Shown here: positions 26,601 through 34,796 of the stretch, piece after piece | Layout of the letters: each line of letters begins with the position of its first letter | Numbering within the stretch: the first letter of the stretch is position 1 | Assembly: GCF_018332715.1 (NCBI RefSeq) | Contig: NZ_BOQP01000039.1 | Coordinates: 124,001 to 188,000 of the forward strand | Direction: 5' to 3' | DNA from: Winogradskya consettensis | GTDB lineage: Bacteria; Actinomycetota; Actinomycetes; Mycobacteriales; Micromonosporaceae | Length of the DNA stretch: 64,000 nucleotides | Translations under genes and position numbers: made by a program | The notes under the pieces: generated by a model | The model's database searches: none | What the model saw: only the letters and a program-made list of their open reading frames with translations | What the model was told of the DNA's origin: nothing

Positions 26601-26649
26601 GGGCACCCGAAGCCGGCGCGGCCCGCGTGGGCGGGGAGGCGACCGATGA
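23620..26649 (+). CDS. FtsX-like ABC permease, first of a pair
   Basis: 1009 aa. One TM helix near the N-terminus is followed by a large MacB-like outer domain, three TM helices at about 275-400, further TM helices around 420-530, a second outer domain and three C-terminal TM helices (about 865-1000), a double FtsX unit. The ATG at 23620 follows GGGGAG; TACCCT at 23582 is a plausible -10. The stop overlaps the second permease start by 4 nt (ATGA). Such transporters are mechanotransmission-type exporters or release systems for lipoproteins, peptides or antibiotics rather than classical importers. Cargo is unknown. Confidence 0.88.
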   Translation: MIGLVLGAVRARSAQALTVLILTALAAAVAVAGPWYAVAAASRAAASDVANAPAGEHVISVRQSSKVAEDPRQGLDAFASTVRRLLPLPDLQPVLGMSLSRTAFAGASRVSMALAYRDGFCDHVQLVGECPARAGDVAISLDSAQRLGLDVGSTLKIGATDISEPIEMRVVGRYSTTDPAGEYWSNKLYRADDGLPPAFTPLDTFSNPILMDPTLTYDVGLPAALIRGDGGYDLIGALNRAGQAFDDADLRLVIPTGPLLTTIARDRDLVRDGVLVALGQVLVLSWFAIGLAGRYTGRERRGDAALLKLRGSTRRGMFGLAFGQHLVPVAAGVLLGSPLGLLAAWGLAGPVKEAADRNTALLLCAAAALVVLLGGLLVLIAVEFAVLRLPVATLLRRVQPAHRGWRADLLDLVLIGVAVAAVYQARAGAADRGLALVAPALVALALALLLARLLGRIADRAGAAALRTGRLRLGLTAARVSRQPGTDRVFTLVTVAVAILATTAGIWWAGQTARTGRAEVELGAARVLTVEAPNRTTLEHAVRTADPDGHNAMAVVADLGKVPPVLAVDSSRLAAVANWRPEYGDPATLARATPDREPVPITGDRLDLRVRSDGPAPVTVSAVVQNEATGLIASAVFGPLKKGTHTVSARLGGGCTTAPGCRLVLWELSAAQGMPTGAKVTVTGLSQRNPGRTVLDDTTLGDISRWRADLVGAAMEITARPGALTLAMNPNLSGAANVGTRVYAADATLPLPVLLAGAPPTDWQFSDALLYSVGVSAVTARVVGTAPVLPGVGRSGVLMDLDAARRVAADADQGGTMQVWLAQDAPASLLPALTRAGLTIVGDDSVSARADRLDEQGSARAAAFALFAALIGVLLAAAAVAVATAADRRSHLEQLRALRVQGLTVRAAVSIGYAAGTVLVVASVLAGVLAAATAGRIAGSTGFVFTDSWDIVPPPSPLGAAALILTGLATLVVLGVTGRLSLLSLARGLRDQGQGTRSRRGPRGRGGDR

Positions 26650-29600
26650 CCACGCTTGTCCTCGCGATGCTCTGGGTCCGCCGCGGGCAGGCTGTCGCCC
26701 TCGCGCTGCTGTCGCTGCTGGCCGTCGCGGCGTCGGTCGCCGCCCCGGCCTACCTGCGGGCCGCCGATCGCGCGGTCGCCGCCGGGCAGGTCGCCACCGC
26801 CACCCCGGTCGAGCGCGGGCTCGCCCTCAGCAAGTCCGAGGACGACCGCAACGACCCGCAGGCCGCCGAGGGCAACGGGCTCGGCTTCACCACGCTCGGC
26901 CCGGTGCTGGCCTCGCTGCCCGGTTTCACCGGCGTGTACGCGTCGGAATACCCGGCCGTCGGCATCGAACCGGACCCGGCCAACCGCACCCGGTTCGTCT
27001 TCCGCCAGGACGTCTGCGCGCACCTGTCGCTGGTGAGCGGCCGGTGCCTGGTCGGCGAGGGCGACGCGGTGATCGGCGAGCAGACCGCGAAACGGCTGGA
27101 GCTCGCGCCGGGTGACACGATCACGCTGGCGTACGCGCATTTCAGCACGGACCCGCGTACCCCGATCTTCCTGGCCGACGGCGCCGAGAAGCGGATCACG
27201 GTGGCGGGCACCTACACCGTGCCGGATCCGGACGCGGCGTACTGGGGAGCGCACGGCTACTTCTCCGCCGACACCGGGGACCGGCCCGGTGAGCCGCTGT
27301 TCGTCGGCTTCGCCACGCTGAACACGATGGACCACGGGGCGACCGTGAAGTCGGTGGACAGCACCGCCGGACCGGGCGCCCTCGACGTGGACAAGCTCGA
27401 CGGGCTGCGCGCGGCTCTGGGCGACCTGACCGACCTGACCGGCAAGCTGAACACCACGGTCGACGTGCGCACCGGCCTGCCGGACCTGCTCGACCGCATC
27501 GACTCCGGCCGGGCCGCCGCCCGCCAGATCGTCCCGGTCATCGCGGTCCCGCTGATCGTGCTCTCCTGTTTTGTCATCTTCCTGGCCGCCGGCTACGGCG
27601 CCGAGGGCCGCCGCCCCGAACTCGCCGTGGTCGCCCTGCGCGGCGTGCGCTGGTACGAGCGCTGGTGGCTGACCACCGGCGAGAACCTGATCGCCATCGT
27701 GGCCGGCTCGGTGCTCGGCTGCGTGGCCGGGCAGTTGCTCGTGAACCTCATGGCCGCGACCCTGTTCCCCGGTGTCGGCGCCGCGGCGGGGTTCGCCTCC
27801 CTGATCTACGCACCGCTCGCCGCCGTCGCGGCCGTCCTCGCCGCGCTGCTCGCCCAGCGGCGTCAGCTCTTCGCGCAGGTCGCCGCGCTGCTGCGCCGGG
27901 TGCCCGGCACGGGCCGGCGCCCACCGGTGCTCGAGGCCGCCGCGATCCTGCTCGCCGTCGTCACCGGCGTCCAGCTCGCGGTCTCCGGCGGCGACCCGAC
28001 CGGGGCCGGGCTGTTCGCGCCCGCACTCATCATCTTCGCCGTCGCCCTGGTGGTGGCGCGTGCCCTGCTGCCGCTCGTCGCCCGGATCGCCTCCCGGGCG
28101 CTGCGCAACGGCCGCGTCGGCGTGGCGCTGGCCGGTCTGCAGCTCGCCCGGCGCCCCGGGGCCACGGGGCTGTTCTCGTTGCTCATCGCGGCAGTCGCGG
28201 TGACGGTCTTCGCGTTCTGCGCGGTCGACTCGGGCACCCGCGACCGGGAAGTGGCCGCGGAGCTCGGCACCGGCGCCGCCCGTGCGGTCTCGGTCCAGCC
28301 CGTGACGCCTTCGCAGTTGATGACCGCGGTGCACACCGTCGACCCCCACGGCACGTTCGCCATGGCGGTCGCGCGTACGCCCGGCAACGCCCCCGGCGAA
28401 CCGGCCGGCCTGGCCGTCGACGCACCCCGGCTGGGCGCGGTCGCGAACTGGCCCGGCAGCGGCCCGTCCGCCGCCGACGTGGGCGCACTGCTGCACCCGA
28501 AGGCACCCGACGCCGTGATCATCCGGGGCCAGGACGTCAACATCTCCTTCGAGATCAGCGGCGCCCGCGCCACGATCCCGCTGAACCTCACGCTCGCGGT
28601 CAGCTCGATCACCGGTCGCGGGTCGGCCCGGATCTCACTCACCCAGCTGGGCAACGGCTCCAACGAGTACGCCCAGCGCGTCGCCGCCTGCGCCCAGGGT
28701 TGCCGCGTCGACGGTGTGCAGGTCAACTCCACCGACGCCACGTCCGGCGTCGCCGCCCACCTGCGGATCACGGCCCTGGGCAGCATCAACCCGGTCGTCC
28801 CGGCGGTCAGCGCGGAACGCCTCGGCAACCCCGCGCAGTGGCGGATGTCCAGCTACGGCAAACTCACCGCGGACGACGGCGCCCTGGGCGTGGACATCGA
28901 CGCCCCGAGCGGCATGGGCACCAGCGGCGCCTGGATCCAACCGGTGGACGCCCCCGATCCGATGCCCATCGTCTCCTCGGGCCGTCCCGCCGACGTCATC
29001 ACCGGCCTCGACGGGCGGACCCTCGCGGTGGACCGGGTCGCGGAGGTCCCGGCGGTGCCCCGGCTCGGCCTGCGCGCCACCCTCGTCGACCTCGAGTACG
29101 CCGACCGTGCCGCCACCCAGTCCGGCATGGCGACCGACGCCGAGGTGTGGCTCTCCGCCACAGCCCCCGCCGACGTGCTCGACCGGCTCGCCGCGCAGGG
29201 GCTCGTGATCACCGGCGACATCCGCGCGACGGTGGCCCGCGACCAGCTCGACAACCAGGGGCCGGCGCTGGCCCTGTGGTTCTACGTCCTCGCCGGCTGC
29301 CTCGCGATCGTGCTCGGTGCCGGAGCACTGGTGCTCGCCGCCGTTGTCGACCGGGCGCGTCGCGTGGAGGATCTCTCGGCGCTGCGTACCCAGGGACTCG
29401 ATCGCAGGTCGGCGGGGCGGGCGACGCTGTGGGCGTACCCCATGATGGTTCTGATCGCGGTCCTCGCCGGGACCGGGACCGGACTGGCAGGCTATGGACT
29501 GACCGGCTGGGCCCTGCCCCTCGCCGGGCTGGAGCCGCCCCCGCTGCCGCTGCCGATCTGGCCGCGCGCGTGGGTGATCGCCCTGGTCGCGCTCGCGATC

Positions 29601-29663
29601 CTGGTCGTGCTCGGCGGGGTGGCGACCCTGACGAGCCGGAATCTGCGAAGGAGTGTCCTGTGA
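26646..29663 (+). CDS. FtsX-like ABC permease, second of a pair
   Basis: 1005 aa, same architecture and clearly paralogous to the upstream permease (N-terminal TM, outer domain, central TM block with PVIAVPLIVLSCFVIFLAAGYG, second outer domain, three C-terminal TMs). The start is inside the upstream stop and the stop overlaps the ATPase GTG by 4 nt, so all three should be made in fixed ratio. A heterodimer of the two permeases with a shared ATPase dimer is the natural complex. Conserved Cys pairs in the outer domains may form disulfides. Confidence 0.88.
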   Translation: MTTLVLAMLWVRRGQAVALALLSLLAVAASVAAPAYLRAADRAVAAGQVATATPVERGLALSKSEDDRNDPQAAEGNGLGFTTLGPVLASLPGFTGVYASEYPAVGIEPDPANRTRFVFRQDVCAHLSLVSGRCLVGEGDAVIGEQTAKRLELAPGDTITLAYAHFSTDPRTPIFLADGAEKRITVAGTYTVPDPDAAYWGAHGYFSADTGDRPGEPLFVGFATLNTMDHGATVKSVDSTAGPGALDVDKLDGLRAALGDLTDLTGKLNTTVDVRTGLPDLLDRIDSGRAAARQIVPVIAVPLIVLSCFVIFLAAGYGAEGRRPELAVVALRGVRWYERWWLTTGENLIAIVAGSVLGCVAGQLLVNLMAATLFPGVGAAAGFASLIYAPLAAVAAVLAALLAQRRQLFAQVAALLRRVPGTGRRPPVLEAAAILLAVVTGVQLAVSGGDPTGAGLFAPALIIFAVALVVARALLPLVARIASRALRNGRVGVALAGLQLARRPGATGLFSLLIAAVAVTVFAFCAVDSGTRDREVAAELGTGAARAVSVQPVTPSQLMTAVHTVDPHGTFAMAVARTPGNAPGEPAGLAVDAPRLGAVANWPGSGPSAADVGALLHPKAPDAVIIRGQDVNISFEISGARATIPLNLTLAVSSITGRGSARISLTQLGNGSNEYAQRVAACAQGCRVDGVQVNSTDATSGVAAHLRITALGSINPVVPAVSAERLGNPAQWRMSSYGKLTADDGALGVDIDAPSGMGTSGAWIQPVDAPDPMPIVSSGRPADVITGLDGRTLAVDRVAEVPAVPRLGLRATLVDLEYADRAATQSGMATDAEVWLSATAPADVLDRLAAQGLVITGDIRATVARDQLDNQGPALALWFYVLAGCLAIVLGAGALVLAAVVDRARRVEDLSALRTQGLDRRSAGRATLWAYPMMVLIAVLAGTGTGLAGYGLTGWALPLAGLEPPPLPLPIWPRAWVIALVALAILVVLGGVATLTSRNLRRSVL

Positions 29664-30310
29664 GGACGTTGACGGTAGAGGGCGCCGACCTGGCCTACGG
29701 CGACGGGGTTCCGGTGCTGACCGGGGTCACGGTCACCGCCCGCCCCGGCGAGCTGCTCGCGGTCACCGGCACCTCGGGCGCCGGCAAGACCACGCTGCTC
29801 TCGGCCATGGCCGGCCTGCTGCCCCCTGCTGCCGGCCGGGTGCTCGTCGACGGGGACCCGCTGCTGGACCGCGACCAGGGCGTGAAGCTCGGCGTCGTGC
29901 TCATCCCGCAGGACAACGGGCTCGCCGCGATCCTCACCGCCGAGGAGAACATCGCGGTCGCCATGATCGCGACCGGCGGCACCCCCGCCGAGGCCCGCCG
30001 CGGCACGTCGACGTCGCTGGAGAAACTCGGCCTCTCCGGGCAGGCGGGCCAGCTCATCGAGGAGCTCTCCGGCGGCCAGCAGCAGCGTACGGCCATCGCC
30101 CGCGGCCTCGCGCTACATGGCGACGTCCTGCTGGCCGACGAGGTGACCAGCGAACTGGACGCCGCCAACCGCCAACGGGTGATCGACCTCCTCCGCGCCG
30201 AGGCCGACCGGGGCGCCGCCGTCGTCTTCGCCACCCACGACCCAGAAGCCGCAGCCGCCTGCGACCACGAACTCCACCTCGCCGACGGCACCGCGATCCT
30301 GGTCCGCTGA
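29660..30310 (+). CDS. ABC transporter ATPase (LolD/MacB type) for the FtsX pair
   Basis: 216 aa. It has every ABC motif: Walker A GTSGAGKTT (about 38-46), Q-loop IPQDN, signature ELSGGQQQR, Walker B DVLLADE, D-loop SELD and the switch His in ATHD. Size and motifs match the LolD/MacB/FtsE class that powers FtsX-like permeases. The GTG overlaps the upstream stop (GTGA) and has AAGGAG upstream. It is the last gene of the operon; a 32-nt tandem repeat starts at its stop. Confidence 0.93.
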   Translation: MRTLTVEGADLAYGDGVPVLTGVTVTARPGELLAVTGTSGAGKTTLLSAMAGLLPPAAGRVLVDGDPLLDRDQGVKLGVVLIPQDNGLAAILTAEENIAVAMIATGGTPAEARRGTSTSLEKLGLSGQAGQLIEELSGGQQQRTAIARGLALHGDVLLADEVTSELDAANRQRVIDLLRAEADRGAAVVFATHDPEAAAACDHELHLADGTAILVR

Positions 30311-30420
30311 TCTTCAGCCGGCCTCTGGTTCCGGCCCACTGACCTTGGGTCGGCGTCTGGTCCCGGCCCGCTGGCCTTCGGTTGGAGTCTGGTTCCGGCC
30401 GGCTGGCCTTTCGGCCGGCG
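30306..30420 (+). repeat. 32-nt tandem repeat abutting the ATPase stop codon
   Basis: Three units begin at 30324, 30356 and 30388 (32, 32 and 33 nt) with core TCTGGTTCCGGCCCGCTGGC and then CTTCGG. A partial earlier copy overlaps the TGA at 30308. It ends just before the osmC-type promoter. Not a CRISPR: there are no spacers. Confidence 0.8.
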
Positions 30421-30437
30421 CCGCACCGACGTGGGCT

Positions 30438-30443
30438 TATCGT
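30438..30443 (+). promoter_or_regulatory. -10 box for a leaderless OsmC transcript
   Basis: TATCGT is followed by 6 nt and the ATG at 30450, with no ribosome site in between. Confidence 0.45.
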
Positions 30444-30449
30444 TGCGGC

Positions 30450-30911
30450 ATGGAACGACTCGCGCACCACGCCCGGCTGGAATGGGAAGGCTCCACCGGG
30501 GTCGGCTACCGCGCCTACTCCCGCAACCACAGCGCAACGGCCGCACCCGCCTCGGCGTCACTGCAGCTCAGCGCCGACCCGCACTTCAAGGGCGACGCCA
30601 CCCTGCTCAACCCGGAACAGCTCATCGTCCTCGCCGCCAGCTCGTGCCAGATGCTGTCGTTCCTGTCGCTGGCCGCCCGCAAGCACCTCGACGTGGTCGC
30701 CTACACCGACGACGCGACCGGCTACCTGAGCGAAGACCTCCGCAAGGCCTCCATCGAACAGATCACCCTCAACCCGACCATCACGGTCACCGAAGGCACA
30801 GACGAGGGTTTGGTACGCGAACTGGTCGAACAGGGCCACGACGAGTGCTACATCGCCAACTCGCTCAACTCCACGATCACCATCACTCCAACGATCGTGT
30901 TCGCAGGGTAG
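30450..30911 (+). CDS. OsmC/Ohr-family peroxide-reducing protein
   Basis: 153 aa, full length for the OsmC fold. The peroxidatic Cys lies in ASSCQML (about 66) and the resolving Cys in HDECYIANS (about 133). The partner Arg of the active site should be in the N-terminal strand region. These homodimeric thiol peroxidases reduce organic hydroperoxides in the cytosol. The gene stands alone between the FtsX operon and an unassigned stretch of about 280 nt. A probable leaderless promoter lies at 30438. Confidence 0.88.
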   Translation: MERLAHHARLEWEGSTGVGYRAYSRNHSATAAPASASLQLSADPHFKGDATLLNPEQLIVLAASSCQMLSFLSLAARKHLDVVAYTDDATGYLSEDLRKASIEQITLNPTITVTEGTDEGLVRELVEQGHDECYIANSLNSTITITPTIVFAG

Positions 30912-31192
30912 CCAGAGCGCCGTGTCAGCGCAGCGAAGGTCACGCTGCGGGCTTCACCAATTGGGCAGACCTGCTCGGCCAATGAGCTCCTCAACAAACG
31001 CGCTCATGTAGACGCCCCAAGGGGGAGAAGGCGTAGTCGAATCGACGGCTCCGGGGGAAGGGTGTTGTCCCATCGGCAGCTGATTTTGATGTCGAAGGAG
31101 GGTTATTCAGGACCTGCCTTGAGTTGCAGATCGCCGCAGGTGGACGGTCTGATTTTCGGTGTGGTGCCCCGAGCGGGTCAGGTGTTGGTGGG

Positions 31193-31555
31193 CTAGCAGG
31201 CGGCTGCGTACCTCACCTGCCAGCGGTTGATAAAACGGGTCCAGTCGAACAGGTCACCGGCGGCACGCCTGCGGTCACGCTCAGTGTCGGCGTCAGCGTC
31301 GGCCTGCGTGGCGTTCGCTGTCCGGAACAACGCACGAGCTGCCTCGATCCACCCGAGGTTGCCGTCCGGTGTCCGCGCCTCGGGGGAGTCGCGTCGCAGC
31401 CGGGCGGTATGGCCCAAGGCTTTCCCGAACGCTCGCCGGACCCGGTGCTCACGGCGGAACACTTCGATTGCCGCGGAGTAGTTCCGGCGCCGTGTGGGGT
31501 CACGTAGCCACGCCAATTCGACTGCCGTAAAAATTTCCAGCTGCGCGTATTCCAT
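31193..31555 (-). CDS. Hypothetical protein rich in Arg and helices
   Basis: 120 aa, predicted mostly alpha-helical (EIFTAVELAWLRD, NYSAAIEVFRREHRVRRAFGKAL, NLGWIEAARALFRTA, FDWTRFINRW). The amino-acid pattern is protein-like, unlike the opposite-strand frame. I know no family for it. It lies 163 nt downstream of the ART-like gene on the same strand and may or may not be cotranscribed. The start ATG has only a weak purine-rich upstream stretch. Confidence 0.6.
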   Translation of the reverse strand: MEYAQLEIFTAVELAWLRDPTRRRNYSAAIEVFRREHRVRRAFGKALGHTARLRRDSPEARTPDGNLGWIEAARALFRTANATQADADADTERDRRRAAGDLFDWTRFINRWQVRYAAAC

Positions 31556-31718
31556 CCCTTAATTCTTCTCAGGGAGTCGCGTGATCGGAAGGGGTAGGCG
31601 TGCCATTGCTGGGTTGAGATAGATCATAGGGGCGTGAATGGCAGATGGTGAGTATTTAGTAGGTTGAAAAATGGTGGCGGGTGGAGGGCGACCATTGTCA
31701 CACTTTGACGCACCGTCC

Positions 31719-32441
31719 CTATTGGTGCGTTGGAATTGATTCGCTGAGCTTCACACGCAGATCCCGCGCGAGCTGACCGCGGTAGGAACTGAGGACCTCG
31801 TAGAGAACCTCGCGGACCTCCTCGTCCGGGTGGTCGACCAGGTAGGCCAGTTTCTCGGCATCGCCCCGGGACCGCGCGCCCAGGTCCCACAGCACGTCGA
31901 TGATTTCCTCGGCGGTCTGCGCGACCTGCAGCTTCGCCATGAGCTGGGGTTTTGTCGGCCGTGGTGGGTCGTAGGGGTAGCGGCGGCGGTCCCGGCCCGC
32001 AGCCGGCGTGCCCCGCTGGATGCAGCAGGAGCACGGCCGGGTGCCATGGGCGTTCGGCTGGTAGCGCCAGCCGAGGCCCTGGGGGACCTGGCGGACGTGG
32101 CGGACCTCGGCGGGCGTGATGGCGCGGGGGACGAAGATCTCGTAGCCGCGGGGGTCGGCGACGTCGCGGATGATGCCTATCGCGCGGGCGGCCGTCACGT
32201 GTTGGGGCTCCGCGTTGTAGTGGCCGACCAGGACCATCTCGTCGTCGGGGATCTTGATGTGGACGGCTGCCAGGACTCCGGGGTGCCAGCGGCGTAGTTC
32301 GCGTACCCACTGGTGGGTGAGGGTGAATGACGGCAGGACGGCCATGCAGTAGACGCCGCGGCCGCGGCTGCGGGCCGCCACCCCGGAGCGGAGGACCCTG
32401 GCGGCGTTGCGCTGCGGCGTGAGATGCATGAGACCGGCCAT
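31719..32441 (-). CDS. Possible ADP-ribosyltransferase-like domain plus HEAT-like tail
   Basis: 240 aa. Residues 1-115 follow the outline of small ART-fold enzymes (Tpt1/DarT-like): an opening LMHLTPQRNAARVLRSGV resembling the H-x-T NAD-binding start, then SRGRGVYCM, a WVRELRRW helix, and a YEIFVPRAITPAEV strand where such enzymes carry their key Glu. A Cys cluster (CSCC) follows at about 137-140. The last 70 residues (AQTAEEIIDVLWDLGARSRGDAEKLAYLVD, then HPDEEVREVLYEVL) look like HEAT repeats. The ART assignment is inference from motif order; annotation pipelines would probably call only the HEAT part. TAGCAT 9 nt upstream may be its -10. Confidence 0.6.
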   Translation of the reverse strand: MAGLMHLTPQRNAARVLRSGVAARSRGRGVYCMAVLPSFTLTHQWVRELRRWHPGVLAAVHIKIPDDEMVLVGHYNAEPQHVTAARAIGIIRDVADPRGYEIFVPRAITPAEVRHVRQVPQGLGWRYQPNAHGTRPCSCCIQRGTPAAGRDRRRYPYDPPRPTKPQLMAKLQVAQTAEEIIDVLWDLGARSRGDAEKLAYLVDHPDEEVREVLYEVLSSYRGQLARDLRVKLSESIPTHQ

Positions 32442-32581
32442 AATCCGGCGATGCTATCCGTGCCGCCGGAAAGTTCTCGAGAGAATTCTGGCGGGCGGTG
32501 TCGGATCCGGGGTGGGGAGTTCGTTGCAGGGGTGAGAGGCCGCCCGGTGCGGGCGGCCCGGGGCAGAGGAGACGAGCCGAG

Positions 32582-32905
32582 ATGCAGTATCTGATTTCTG
32601 TGATCGACGACAGGACCAACTCCGGCACCGAGGAGGAGATGGCCGCGATCGACGTGTTCAACGAGAAGCTCCAGAAGCAGGGCTACTGGGTCTTCGCCGG
32701 GGGTCTCGCGGCGCCCAGCTCGGCCACGGTCATCGACAACCGGAACGACGCGGCGGTGTTCACCGACGGTCCGTTCGTGGAGTCGAAGGAGCACATCGCC
32801 GGTCTCTGGATCTGGGAGGCGCCCGACCTCGACGTCGCGCTCAAGCTCGCCACCGAGGGGTCGAAGGCCTGCAACCGCAAGCTCGAGGTCCGGCCATTTC
32901 ACTAG
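32582..32905 (+). CDS. DGPF/YCII-domain protein
   Basis: 107 aa, a single YCII-like dimeric alpha/beta barrel with the TDGPF motif (about 61-65) followed by VESKEHIAGLWIWEAPD. The ATG follows AGGAGA. The 3' end overlaps the ECF42 sigma gene. DGPF proteins are the characteristic genomic partners of ECF42 sigma factors; their biochemical role is not established. Confidence 0.9.
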   Translation: MQYLISVIDDRTNSGTEEEMAAIDVFNEKLQKQGYWVFAGGLAAPSSATVIDNRNDAAVFTDGPFVESKEHIAGLWIWEAPDLDVALKLATEGSKACNRKLEVRPFH

Positions 32906-34119
32906 ACGCGGCGATCACCCGTGCTCACCGCGAGGAGTGGGCGCGGGTCGTTGCCGCCCTGAACAGGCGCTTCGGTGACCTCGACGTCGCCGAGGAGGCC
33001 GCCGCCGAGGCCTTCGCGGTCGCCGTCGAGCGGTGGCCGGTCGACGGCGTACCCCCGAATCCCGGTGCCTGGCTGACCACCACCGCGAACCGTAAGGCCA
33101 TCGACCGGATCCGGCGGGAGAGCAAACGCGACGACAAGCACAAGGAGGCTCAGGTGTTTCACTACGACGATCCGCCTGAGCCCACCGGCGCCATCGACGA
33201 CGACCGGCTGCGGCTGATCTTCACGTGCTGCCACCCGGCGCTCGCCATGGAGACCCGGGTCGCGCTGACGCTGCGCATGGTCGGCGGGCTGAGCATGCCC
33301 GAGATCGCCCGCGCGTTCCTGGTGCAGGAGACCGCGATGGGCCAGCGGATCACCCGCGCGAAATCGAAGATCAAGGCGGCGCGCATCCCGTACCGGGTGC
33401 CGGCCGCGGAGGATCTCCCGGGCCGCGTCTCGGGCGTGCTGGCGGTGCTCTTCCTCATCTTCAACGAGGGCTACCTGGCGACCGGGCCCGACACCGATCC
33501 CGTACGCCACGACCTGACCGCGGAGGCGATCCGGCTCACCCGCCTGATCCGGGCCCTGCTGCCGGACGACGGTGAGACGGCCGGGCTGCTCGCGTTGATG
33601 CTGCTCACCGAGGCCCGCCGCACCGCCCGGGTCTCCCCGGGCGGCGAGCTGGTGACCCTCGCCGAGCAGGACCGCGGCGCCTGGGACCCGACGCTGATCG
33701 CCGAGGGCCACCGGCTGGTCCGCGAACGCCTGGCCGCGCGGGTCGCCCCGGGCCGCTACCAGATCCTCGCCGCGATCAACGCCGTCCACACCTCGGCCCG
33801 CGACGTCCGCGACACCGACTGGTCCCAGGTCGTCGCCCTCTACGACCAGCTCGGCCGGATCGACCCCTCACCGATCGTCACCCTCAACCGGGCGGTCGCG
33901 GTCGCGGAGCTGGACGGCCCCGACGTCGCCCTGGCCGCCGTCGACCGGGTCGCACCCCGGCTGGCCGACTATCACGCCTTCCATGCGACCCGCGCGGACC
34001 TGCTGCGCCGGCTCGGCCGCAGCCAGGAGTCGCGGGCGGCGTACGACAAGGCCATCGAGCTGGCCGGCAACACCGCCGAGACCGCTTACCTCACCCGCCG
34101 CCGCGACCAGCTCGGCTAG
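32896..34119 (+). CDS. ECF42 sigma factor with C-terminal TPR-like extension
   Basis: About 407 aa. Sigma-2 (REEWARVVAALNRRFGDLDVAEEAAAEAF to WLTTTANRKAIDRIRRE) and sigma-4 (LTLRMVGGLSMPEIARAFLVQET, MGQRITRAKSKI) are followed by about 220 residues typical of ECF42 (FNEGYLAT, LLTEARRTAR, LNRAVAVAEL, ending in a TPR-like repeat). The conserved N-terminus continues upstream of the first ATG-like codon to about 32900, where no ATG, GTG or TTG exists. An ATT at 32896, inside the DGPF gene and 8 nt after GAGG, is the best start; CTG at 32869 is an alternative. ECF42 proteins lack an anti-sigma and are thought to be controlled by the extension. Confidence 0.85.
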   Translation: MSLDAAITRAHREEWARVVAALNRRFGDLDVAEEAAAEAFAVAVERWPVDGVPPNPGAWLTTTANRKAIDRIRRESKRDDKHKEAQVFHYDDPPEPTGAIDDDRLRLIFTCCHPALAMETRVALTLRMVGGLSMPEIARAFLVQETAMGQRITRAKSKIKAARIPYRVPAAEDLPGRVSGVLAVLFLIFNEGYLATGPDTDPVRHDLTAEAIRLTRLIRALLPDDGETAGLLALMLLTEARRTARVSPGGELVTLAEQDRGAWDPTLIAEGHRLVRERLAARVAPGRYQILAAINAVHTSARDVRDTDWSQVVALYDQLGRIDPSPIVTLNRAVAVAELDGPDVALAAVDRVAPRLADYHAFHATRADLLRRLGRSQESRAAYDKAIELAGNTAETAYLTRRRDQLG

Positions 34120-34727
34120 GTGCAGGGTTCGGCGGCGGGCCAGTTGCCGGCGCGGAAGGCGGCCGGGGGAGTGCCGACCAGGCGGCGGAACTCCGCGGTC
34201 ATGTGGGACTGGTCGTAGTACCCGGCCAGGGTTGCCAGCTCGGGTAGTGGCAGGCCGGGGTGGTCCAGCACGGTGTTCACGCGGCGCAGGCTGAGGTAGC
34301 GGAGTGGGGGCATGCCGAGCGCCGCGGTGAACAGGTTGCGCAGGTGGCGTTCGCTGAGGTGCAGACGCCGTGCGGTGTCCTGGACGGACACGCCGTTCTC
34401 CAGCAGCGCTGTCGCCTTCTGGAGGAGCGGGGACTGCTGCGGAGGCAGGACCGGGGCATGCGATCGCAGTGGGACGATCCGGTCGGTGAGATCGTTCAGC
34501 GGGACGCCCAGGAAACGTGTTGCTGCTCCGGGCCGGAAACGCAACGCCCGGCACACAGCGTCGGCACGGGTGGAGTAGTAGCGGGCGCGTGTGCGGGGGC
34601 CCATCACCACGGGGCCCGGTGCGTCGGCCGGCCAGACGAGCAGCGTGCCCGGGTCGGGGTGCTCCATGGCGGTGGTGCCGCGGACACGGTGCCGGATGAC
34701 GCCGGGGCCGCTGAACCAGGTCGACAT
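34116..34727 (-). CDS. AraC-family transcriptional regulator
   Basis: 203 aa. The N-terminal half (about 1-95) is a short sensor with no recognisable cupin. The C-terminal AraC HTH pair covers about 110-195 (VQDTARRLHLSERHLRNLFTAALG, then LPELATLAGYYDQSHMTAEFRRLVG and PPAAFR). It is divergent from the NmrA-type gene across 69 nt and is the obvious candidate to control it. TACGGT 6 nt before the ATG suggests a leaderless mRNA. The 3' end overlaps the ECF42 gene stop by 4 nt, convergent. Confidence 0.88.
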   Translation of the reverse strand: MSTWFSGPGVIRHRVRGTTAMEHPDPGTLLVWPADAPGPVVMGPRTRARYYSTRADAVCRALRFRPGAATRFLGVPLNDLTDRIVPLRSHAPVLPPQQSPLLQKATALLENGVSVQDTARRLHLSERHLRNLFTAALGMPPLRYLSLRRVNTVLDHPGLPLPELATLAGYYDQSHMTAEFRRLVGTPPAAFRAGNWPAAEPCT

Positions 34728-34733
34728 GCCTCC

Positions 34734-34739
34734 ACCGTA
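34734..34739 (-). promoter_or_regulatory. -10 box for a leaderless AraC-regulator transcript
   Basis: On the minus strand TACGGT is followed by GGAGGC and then the ATG at 34727. The GGAGG is too close to the ATG to be a ribosome site. Confidence 0.45.
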
Positions 34740-34796
34740 GAGCCTGTGCCGATTCTTCCTAGAGCCCGTGCTCCCCGCGCTGGCACCGTCATCACC

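Noticed and set aside
30306..30420. Possible CRISPR array or repeat-type RNA element
   Set aside because: Direct 32-nt units without spacers.
31708..31730. ACGCACC/GGTGCGT hairpin at the end of the ART-like gene
   Set aside because: Seven pairs overlapping the stop codon and no U-run; too weak to call a terminator.
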